Shown here in pieces: positions 5,947 through 11,133 of a stretch of 11,133 nucleotides of DNA. The notes beneath the pieces are model-generated. The model made no database searches. It was not told where the DNA came from and saw only the letters and a program-made list of their open reading frames with translations. This DNA is from Verrucomicrobiota bacterium (GTDB lineage: Bacteria > Verrucomicrobiota > Verrucomicrobiae > Chthoniobacterales > UBA10450), in the NCBI GenBank assembly GCA_003219495.1, contig QHOZ01000006.1, positions 1 to 11,133 on the forward strand, in the 5' to 3' direction. Position 1 is the stretch's first letter. Every line of letters starts with the position of its first letter. The translations under genes and the position numbers were made by a program.

Positions 5947-6282
5947 TTAATTCGAAGCCGGCTCGACCAACACCGCCGTTCCGTAACACAAAACTTCCGT
6001 CACCCCCTGCATGATCTCGGTTGCGTCGTAGCGCAATCCGATGATCGCGTTTGCCCCGAGCTCGCGAGCATGTTGCAAACAAAGCTCGAGCGCGTGCTCG
6101 CGCGTTTTCTCGCAGAGATCGGTCAGGATCGTGATATTACCGCCGACCAGGGTCTGCAAACCGGCGCCGATCGTTCCGAAGATCGAGCGCGAGCGGACAA
6201 TGATGCCGCGAACCACGCCGAAAGTTTTCACTACGCGATAACCCGGCAATTCAAATGCCGTCGTCGTCATGGACGGATTCAT
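5947..6282 (-). CDS. YbjQ-like (UPF0145/DUF74) small protein
   Basis: The product has about 111 residues if started at the ATG at 6282 ([18 protein letters not shown]). The ATG at 6270 ([11 protein letters not shown]) matches the usual family start equally well; neither has a clear ribosome site, and a longer frame from 6318 adds only an Arg-rich non-family extension. The family features are the opening TTT-x3-PGY motif, [12 protein letters not shown], the central [10 protein letters not shown], a helix of the type [31 protein letters not shown] and a closing YGTAVLVEP. YbjQ-like proteins form small oligomeric rings with an unestablished role, sometimes called heavy-metal-binding. The gene lies about 45 nt after rseP and 3 nt before ispG, inside the same transcription unit, which is an unusual place for it. 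It has no signal peptide or membrane segment. Confidence 0.85.
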   Translation of the reverse strand: MNPSMTTTAFELPGYRVVKTFGVVRGIIVRSRSIFGTIGAGLQTLVGGNITILTDLCEKTREHALELCLQHARELGANAIIGLRYDATEIMQGVTEVLCYGTAVLVEPASN

Positions 6283-6327
6283 GAATGTGAATCTAAAAGC
6301 GGCGCGCCACCGGCGCAATCCGCCTAT

Positions 6328-7767
6328 CTACGGCAGGTCTTTGTCTTTCGCCTTCTGCGACTGCGGCGCGTACTTATCCAGCGCGTGTTTCACAAATGGC
6401 AAATCCTGAATGTCGAAGAAAGTGATGTAAACGATCACACTGATGATCAAGAGCGTGCACGCGCCTTGCACGATTTCGAGCACGCGCATATTGAGCGGCT
6501 TTCGGCGGACGGACTCAATCAATCCAAACAAAATGTGTCCGCCGTCCAGCACCGGAATCGGCAGCATGTTCAGGATCGCAAGGTTCACGTTCAAAACCAC
6601 GCTGAGCCACAGAACCAGCTGCCACCCGCGCGGGCTTTCGAAAAACAAAAAGTATATTCGGCCGATGCCGACCGGTCCGCTGAGGTGTTGCAACTTCACA
6701 TCTGACTTCGGCGAAATTACTGCTCCCAGCGTGTTCAAGGTGCTCGTGACGCTGTTGTGGATCAGCTCGATCGGACTCGGATGTGAGATCGTCATGATCC
6801 CGCTCGTGTCCCATTGAATCCCAATGCGCGGCTGCATTTTTGTCTTCTCGTCCTCGTCTTTGGTCGGCAGCGGCCTCGGCTTAACTTCAATTTCGGACCG
6901 CGCGCCCGCACGATCGACATCGAGCGCCAACGCTTCATTCGGATGTTTCCTAATATATTCCAAGAGCGCGATCGGGTTGTAGATGGGATGATGGTTGAAG
7001 CCGCGGATAACATCGTGCGGTTGCAAACCCGCTTCAGCCGCCGGGGAATTCGCTTCGACTTTGTCGATCATCGCCGTTTCGGCAGGCAAGATCAGCAATT
7101 GCCGAACACTTTTTCGACGAAACCAGGCGCGCGATTGGGCTTTGAACGGCTCCACATCCGCGGTTTGGACCTGGCCGTCGCGCTCGAACTTTATCGGAAT
7201 CGTGTCGCCTTCGCTGCGCACGACCGCCCAGCTCACGCTGTCGTTCATGCCGAGAAACCGCGTCACGCGCTTGCCATCTATTTCAAGAATCTTGTCGCCT
7301 TCGCGCAAGACGTTCTTCGCGGGCGATTCGGGCGCGATGTAGCCAATGACGGTCGTCATGTCCGATTCGCTCACTGGATAACCAACCGCCCACACGAGTG
7401 AAGCAAACACGACCGCGAGCAGGAAACTGAAAAGCGGACCGGCGATCGCCACGATGATTTTATCGAGTGCGGAAATAGGCGGTAACTGCTCGCGATCCAC
7501 GTCCGCTTTGCCTTCGATGATGTCCATTGGCGCGAGTTGCGGGAGCGCAACGAAACCGCCGAAGGGCAGCGAGCCTAACGAGTATTGCACGCCGTTGATT
7601 TTCTTTTTCCAAAGCGGTTTGCCGAACCAGATGCCGAACTTCTCGATGTAAAGGCCGCGCCAGCGGGCCGCCAGAAAATGGCCGAGCTCGTGCACGACGA
7701 TGAGCAAATTGAAAATGACCAGGACCTCGAGCAAAACGAGGATCATGCGACCGATATGCAGAATCAT
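6328..7767 (-). CDS. rseP: Site-2 intramembrane zinc metalloprotease RseP
   Basis: RseP cuts membrane-embedded substrates such as anti-sigma factors within the bilayer and releases envelope-stress signals. The start at 7767 was chosen because it lies 4 nt after the dxr stop and puts the HELGH zinc motif at residues 26-30, in the first membrane helix (LLIVVHELGHFLAARW); a longer frame from 7854 only overlaps dxr. An ATG at 7746 is a second possibility. The protein has 479 residues, close to the family norm of about 450. After the first helix come LGSLPFGGFVALP, a second helix with AGPLFSF (109-115), PDZ domain 1 (about 140-205), PDZ domain 2 (about 233-298, SPAAEAGLQPHDVI), and the third zinc-ligand region NMLPIPVLDGGHILF, with LDGG at about 407-410, followed by a last helix. 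The gene is complete, with all catalytic motifs. It is co-transcribed with dxr and cdsA. Confidence 0.95.
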   Translation of the reverse strand: MILHIGRMILVLLEVLVIFNLLIVVHELGHFLAARWRGLYIEKFGIWFGKPLWKKKINGVQYSLGSLPFGGFVALPQLAPMDIIEGKADVDREQLPPISALDKIIVAIAGPLFSFLLAVVFASLVWAVGYPVSESDMTTVIGYIAPESPAKNVLREGDKILEIDGKRVTRFLGMNDSVSWAVVRSEGDTIPIKFERDGQVQTADVEPFKAQSRAWFRRKSVRQLLILPAETAMIDKVEANSPAAEAGLQPHDVIRGFNHHPIYNPIALLEYIRKHPNEALALDVDRAGARSEIEVKPRPLPTKDEDEKTKMQPRIGIQWDTSGIMTISHPSPIELIHNSVTSTLNTLGAVISPKSDVKLQHLSGPVGIGRIYFLFFESPRGWQLVLWLSVVLNVNLAILNMLPIPVLDGGHILFGLIESVRRKPLNMRVLEIVQGACTLLIISVIVYITFFDIQDLPFVKHALDKYAPQSQKAKDKDLP

Positions 7768-7771
7768 TTCG

Positions 7772-8926
7772 TTAATCTTTCCCGATCGCGGCGGTCGCTT
7801 CCGCGCGCGCCCACAAATCGGCGGCCAATATCGCATCGAGATCGGGATGCGCAACGACCTGATGTCGATCCATCACCCGGGCAACGATTTGCCAGATTTG
7901 CGGGAACCGAATCTTCCGGTTCAAAAACAACGCGACTGCGACTTCGTTCGCCGCATTCATCACCGCCGGCAACGTTCCGCCGGCGTCGCCCGCCTTGCGC
8001 GCGAGATTGAGCGCCGGGAAATGTTCGTAGCGCGGAATCTCGAATTCCAATTTGTTTAGCGTCGAAAAATCGAGCGGCGGAAGAGTGTTCGCGACGCGGT
8101 CCGGCCAGGTCACCGCGTATTGAATCGGAAAACACATGTCCGAGTAACTCATCTGCGCGAGCGTGGAGCCGTCCACGAATTCCACCATTGAGTGCACGAT
8201 GCTTTGCGGATGAATCACCACTTCCACGCGATCCATTCCAACATTGAAGAGCCAGTGCGCCTCGATCATCTCCAGCCCTTTGTTGAACAGCGTCGCCGAA
8301 TCGATCGTGATTTTCGGTCCCATGTTCCAAGTCGGATGCTTGAGCGCTTCCTCCACCGTCACGTGCTCCAGACGCTCGGCCGGCGTTTTTCGAAATGGTC
8401 CGCCGGACGCGGTCAAAATGATCCGGCGCACTTCCGATGTGCGCCCGTCGAGACATTGAAAGATCGCGTTGTGCTCCGAATCGACTGGTAAAATCTTCAC
8501 CCCGCGTTTTTGCGCCGCGCTCATCACCGCTTCACCCGCCATCACCAAAATTTCTTTGCTCGCGACTGCGAGATCTTTGCCGGACTCAATCGCGTCGAGT
8601 GCGGGATGCAATCCCGCCGTCCCGACAATCGCAATGAGCACCATGTCGGCTTCTTCCATGCGCGCGATTTCGCGCAAACCATCTTTGCCGAGCACAATCT
8701 TCGGCTCGTACTCGAGCTTCGACTTAAGGATGTCGATCTTGCGTTCATCCACGAGACAAATTGTTTTCGCGCGCGTCTTGTTCGCAGCGGTCGCCAGCTT
8801 CTCCGCGTTGCTGTTCGCGGCGACTCCAACAATTTCCATTCGCTCCGGAATATCGTGCGCCACCTTGAGCGTGCTGTCGCCGATCGATCCGGTCGCTCCC
8901 AGCACCACAACCCGCTTACGTTTCAT
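7772..8926 (-). CDS. dxr: 1-deoxy-D-xylulose 5-phosphate reductoisomerase
   Basis: Dxr converts 1-deoxy-xylulose 5-phosphate to 2-C-methyl-erythritol 4-phosphate with NADPH and a divalent metal, the committed step of the MEP isoprenoid pathway in the cytoplasm. The protein has 384 residues (E. coli 398) and appears complete. The NADPH motif GATGSIG is at 10-16. The metal ligands are recognisable as Asp149 and Glu151 (VDSEHNAIFQ) and Glu219 (NKGLEMIEAHWLF, with Asn215 and Lys216 for phosphate binding). TASGGPFR (172-179), HPTWNMGPKITIDSAT and HPQSIVHSMVEF are the other family signatures. The ATG lies one base after the cdsA stop (TAG-T-ATG), so translation is probably coupled, and only 4 nt separate its stop from rseP. 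ispG, a later step of the same pathway, lies two genes downstream. Confidence 0.97.
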   Translation of the reverse strand: MKRKRVVVLGATGSIGDSTLKVAHDIPERMEIVGVAANSNAEKLATAANKTRAKTICLVDERKIDILKSKLEYEPKIVLGKDGLREIARMEEADMVLIAIVGTAGLHPALDAIESGKDLAVASKEILVMAGEAVMSAAQKRGVKILPVDSEHNAIFQCLDGRTSEVRRIILTASGGPFRKTPAERLEHVTVEEALKHPTWNMGPKITIDSATLFNKGLEMIEAHWLFNVGMDRVEVVIHPQSIVHSMVEFVDGSTLAQMSYSDMCFPIQYAVTWPDRVANTLPPLDFSTLNKLEFEIPRYEHFPALNLARKAGDAGGTLPAVMNAANEVAVALFLNRKIRFPQIWQIVARVMDRHQVVAHPDLDAILAADLWARAEATAAIGKD

Positions 8927-8927
8927 A

Positions 8928-9806
8928 CTAAGAGAGTCGAATTACCAGGCGCAGGTAGAAAAAGAAGAGCGGCGCAGTGAAGAGCAAGCTGTCGATCAGA
9001 TCCAGCGCGCCACCGATTCCCGGCAAAAAATTTCCCGAGTCCTTCACACCGGTGCTGCGTTTGACGATCGACTCCGCCAAATCCCCAATCACTGCCGCGA
9101 AGCCGAGTAACAATCCAAGGATGGTCGCGTGCGTCCAGGTCAGGCTCGACAAATGTCCCGGCATTAATTTGAAAAGCGCGAGACTGCAAAACAACGCGAA
9201 CGCGAGCGCGCCAAAAAATCCTTCCCATGTTTTTTTCGCGCTGATTTGAGGGACCATCAGATGCCGTCCCATCGCGCTTCCGGTCAGATATGCGCCCATA
9301 TCGCTGAATTTGGTCACCGCGATCAAGTAGAGACAAAAAAATTGTCCGTTCACGATACCGCTGCCCGGACGCGGAGTGAGATAAAGAATTTTCGTCGTGA
9401 AATTGAAAAGCCAGAGCACGTAAAGCAAGCCGAAGAGCGTGTAAGCCATCGTTTGCAACGGCTCATCGTTCCGCAGCCCCGCGAACATTTGCCGTGTGAA
9501 CACGGTCAGCAGAAAAAAGAGCAAGATCGTTAGTTCAAAATCGTACGAGCTCGCCGGTCCGATCGTTGAAAAATAATGAAAGCTGCCCGCGAGCAGGATC
9601 GTGCCGCAGATCAGGCCGGTGATTTTCAAAAGCGCGACCAGTCCGAATGCGCTGATCAAAAGCCAAAACAGAATTTCGTAGCCGGAGAACGCGATCGCGA
9701 GCGCAACCGACCACAACACGACGGTGCTGATGAAGCGCGGAACGAAAACGGCCCGCCGATTGGCGGGCTGCGACGGGGCCTCCTCAAGCGTCGTCGGCAT
9801 GAGCAT
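8928..9806 (-). CDS. cdsA: Phosphatidate cytidylyltransferase (CDP-diglyceride synthase)
   Basis: CdsA makes CDP-diacylglycerol from phosphatidic acid and CTP in the inner membrane, the entry to all phospholipid headgroups. The protein has 292 residues with multiple hydrophobic helices (about 25-45, 44-60, 62-80, 90-105, 120-140 and later ones). The C-terminal half carries the family signatures: KFSDMGAYLTGSAMGRH, ISAKKTWEGF and the CDP motif SIVKRSTGVKD (246-256) followed by LPGIGGALDLID (261-272). In that motif the usual His and Arg (PGHGG...DR) are Ile264 and Leu270. Near residue 60 the loop with a conserved Glu-aromatic pair seems to be missing (FGLVALL runs directly into KITGLICG). Starts at 9806 or 9800 are both possible. 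It is the first gene of the operon and is transcribed away from tdh; uppS, often found just upstream of cdsA, is not there. Confidence 0.93.
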   Translation of the reverse strand: MLMPTTLEEAPSQPANRRAVFVPRFISTVVLWSVALAIAFSGYEILFWLLISAFGLVALLKITGLICGTILLAGSFHYFSTIGPASSYDFELTILLFFLLTVFTRQMFAGLRNDEPLQTMAYTLFGLLYVLWLFNFTTKILYLTPRPGSGIVNGQFFCLYLIAVTKFSDMGAYLTGSAMGRHLMVPQISAKKTWEGFFGALAFALFCSLALFKLMPGHLSSLTWTHATILGLLLGFAAVIGDLAESIVKRSTGVKDSGNFLPGIGGALDLIDSLLFTAPLFFFYLRLVIRLS

Positions 9807-9886
9807 CCATCATCTCGAAGGTTGATGCGCGGCGCAAGATCGACATGTGCGAAAGGCGCGGTTAATTTCTACTCGTGCAAAAAACG
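9807..9886. promoter_or_regulatory. Divergent intergenic region between cdsA and tdh
   Basis: The 80 nt between the two start codons must carry the promoter of the cdsA operon (minus) and of tdh (plus), unless transcription enters from outside. On the plus strand TCGACA (9840-9845) and GTTAAT (9861-9866) resemble -35 and -10 boxes, but the 15-nt spacer is short. No clear element is visible on the minus strand. Confidence 0.3.
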
Positions 9887-10918
9887 ATGAAGGCCGTGGT
9901 GAAGGCGAAAGCCGAGCCGGGACTTTGGCTCCAGGACGTCCCGGTGCCCGAAGGCCAGGGCGACGATGTCCTGATCCGGGTGCTCAAGGCCTCCATCTGC
10001 GGGACGGACGTACATATATATAACTGGGATCCGTGGGCCCAGAAGACGATTCCCGTCCCGATGACGATCGGCCACGAGTTCGTCGGCGTCGTCGAAACCG
10101 TCGGCAATCTCGTGAAGGGTTTTGCCAAAGGCGATCTCGTCGTGGGCGAAGGTCACATCACTTGCGGCCATTGCCGGAATTGTCTCGCGGGCCGCCGTCA
10201 TCTTTGTCCGAACACGCAAGGCGTCGGCGTAAATCGCAACGGCGCGTGGGCGGAGTTCGTCGCGATTCCACAATCGAACTGTTGGCACGCCGATCCCTCG
10301 ATTCCGCTTGATGTCCTTTCCTGTTTCGATCCGATGGGCAACGCCGTTCACACTGCGCTCTCGTTCGATCTCGTCGGCGAAGACGTCCTCATCACCGGCG
10401 CGGGACCGATCGGTTGTATGGCGATTCCGATTTGCAAACACGCCGGCGCGCGTCACGTCGTCATCACCGACGTCAATCCGTATCGGCTCGAGCTCGCATG
10501 GAAAATGGGTGTCGATCTTGCCTTAAATGTGAGCACGCAAAAACTCACCGACGCGATGAAACAGCTCGGCATGAAAGAAGGATTCGATGTCGTGCTTGAA
10601 ATGTCGGGCAACCCGAAAGCGTTCGACGATATTTTGCCGAACATGTTTCACGGCGGAAAAATTGCGCTCCTCGGGATCATGCCCGGCACCGCGGCGATCG
10701 ATTGGAACACGATCGTGTTCGATCAACTCACGATCAAAGGAATCTACGGCCGCGAGCTGTACGAAACGTGGTACAAAACGACCGCGCTCATCAAAGGCGG
10801 CGTGGATATTCGACCGCTCATTACCCATCACTTTCCCTACACCGAATTCAAAGAGGCCACCGAGCTCGCGAAATCGGGCAACTCCGGCAAGATCATCCTG
10901 GATTGGGCGGAAGCCTAG
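9887..10918 (+). CDS. tdh: L-threonine 3-dehydrogenase
   Basis: Tdh oxidises L-threonine to 2-amino-3-oxobutyrate with NAD+ in the cytoplasm, the first step of threonine breakdown to glycine. The protein has 343 residues if started at the ATG at 9887, aligning end to end with the 341-residue E. coli enzyme (MKA start); a GTG at 9875 would add four residues. Zinc and catalytic residues sit at the same numbers as in E. coli: Cys38, Thr40 and His43 ([12 protein letters not shown]), His63-Glu64 (GHEF), and the structural zinc cysteines 93, 96, 99 and 107 (ITCGHCRNC...HLC). The NAD+ motif GAGPIG is at 171-176 with acidic Asp195 (VVITDVN) for NAD+ selection. Tdh-specific stretches include [20 protein letters not shown] and [14 protein letters not shown]. 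No strong ribosome site is seen. The partner gene kbl is not adjacent. A GT-C-like membrane protein follows after 5 nt. Confidence 0.97.
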   Translation: MKAVVKAKAEPGLWLQDVPVPEGQGDDVLIRVLKASICGTDVHIYNWDPWAQKTIPVPMTIGHEFVGVVETVGNLVKGFAKGDLVVGEGHITCGHCRNCLAGRRHLCPNTQGVGVNRNGAWAEFVAIPQSNCWHADPSIPLDVLSCFDPMGNAVHTALSFDLVGEDVLITGAGPIGCMAIPICKHAGARHVVITDVNPYRLELAWKMGVDLALNVSTQKLTDAMKQLGMKEGFDVVLEMSGNPKAFDDILPNMFHGGKIALLGIMPGTAAIDWNTIVFDQLTIKGIYGRELYETWYKTTALIKGGVDIRPLITHHFPYTEFKEATELAKSGNSGKIILDWAEA

Positions 10919-10923
10919 CTCTC

Positions 10924-11133
10924 GTGCGCAGCGAAACTCTTCGCCGCGTCGAATTTGTTACGGCTATAACGTTGTCGATCTTGGCGGTCGCGCTCTTAAT
11001 CGTTCGCGCGACACATGCCGCCGGTTTATGGCGGGACGAATGCGATACGGTAGCGACGGCAACGCTCCCGTTCCCCGAGCTACTGCGATATTTTCAATTC
11101 GACGCGCTTCCACTTTCCGTTCTTATCGGCTTG
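10924..11133 (+). CDS. Membrane protein, probable GT-C (family 39-like) glycosyltransferase N-terminus; partial
   Basis: The 70 visible residues open with a GTG at 10924, 5 nt after the tdh stop; a TTG at 10903, overlapping tdh, is an alternative. After a short basic segment (RSETLRRVE) there is one hydrophobic helix (FVTAITLSILAVALLIVRA), then HAAGLWRDECDTVATATLPF and ELLRYFQFDALPLSVLIGL. A first membrane helix followed by a short outer loop with an Asp-Glu pair and then the next helix is the usual opening of GT-C enzymes that use a polyprenyl-phosphate sugar donor (PMT/ArnT-like, family 39). The remaining helices lie outside the window, so the function is an inference from this opening only. 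It is likely translated from the tdh transcript. Confidence 0.55.
   Translation, partial: MRSETLRRVEFVTAITLSILAVALLIVRATHAAGLWRDECDTVATATLPFPELLRYFQFDALPLSVLIGL

Noticed and set aside
7764..8456. Minus-strand open frame of 230 codons inside dxr in another frame
   Set aside because: It overlaps complete dxr in a different frame and has the Gly/Arg/Ser-rich composition of shadow reading.

Overview
The window looks like a chromosomal segment of a moderately GC-rich bacterium, most likely a member of the Verrucomicrobiota/PVC group. This is an inference from three things: an IspG of the long, three-domain kind found in Chlamydiae and plants, a linked cdsA-dxr-rseP-ispG block, and a neighbouring set of secreted proteins (BNR/Asp-box propeller, YXWGXW-type, subtilase-like) often seen in soil Verrucomicrobiota. 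No rRNA, tRNA, CRISPR array, insertion sequence or phage gene is visible.

Layout. Positions 1-3907 hold three secreted-protein genes on the minus strand: the 5' part of a probable subtilase (1-392), a small His/Trp-rich YXWGXW-type protein (641-862), and a large BNR beta-propeller gene (999-3907) broken by four frame changes. Two clear intrinsic terminators separate these units (941-975 and 482-509). A gap without genes (3908-4169) precedes the housekeeping block. On the minus strand, in transcription order, this block is cdsA (CDP-diglyceride synthase), dxr (MEP pathway step 2), rseP (site-2 protease), a YbjQ/UPF0145-like small protein and ispG (a late MEP step). The genes lie 1 to about 45 nt apart and look like one operon. 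ispG is interrupted by a frame break with apparent loss of a short conserved stretch. From a divergent 80-nt intergenic region, tdh (threonine 3-dehydrogenase) runs on the plus strand, followed 5 nt later by the start of a membrane protein resembling GT-C (family 39) glycosyltransferases, cut by the window edge.

How the genes fit together. dxr and ispG supply isoprenoid precursors, cdsA supplies CDP-diacylglycerol for phospholipids, and rseP is the intramembrane protease usually linked to envelope stress, so the block is an envelope/isoprenoid operon. The left third encodes exported proteins with no obvious metabolic link to it.

Main caution. Two genes carry frame breaks, one of them normally essential (ispG), and cdsA seems to lack a short conserved segment. 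All four breaks in the BNR gene go in the same direction (net one base missing each). This fits base loss in the assembly at least as well as true gene decay. I found no convincing undescribed system. The best leads are the structured tail after the YXWGXW gene, the shared TTTGCGCAAA palindromes and the YbjQ-like gene inside the isoprenoid operon.
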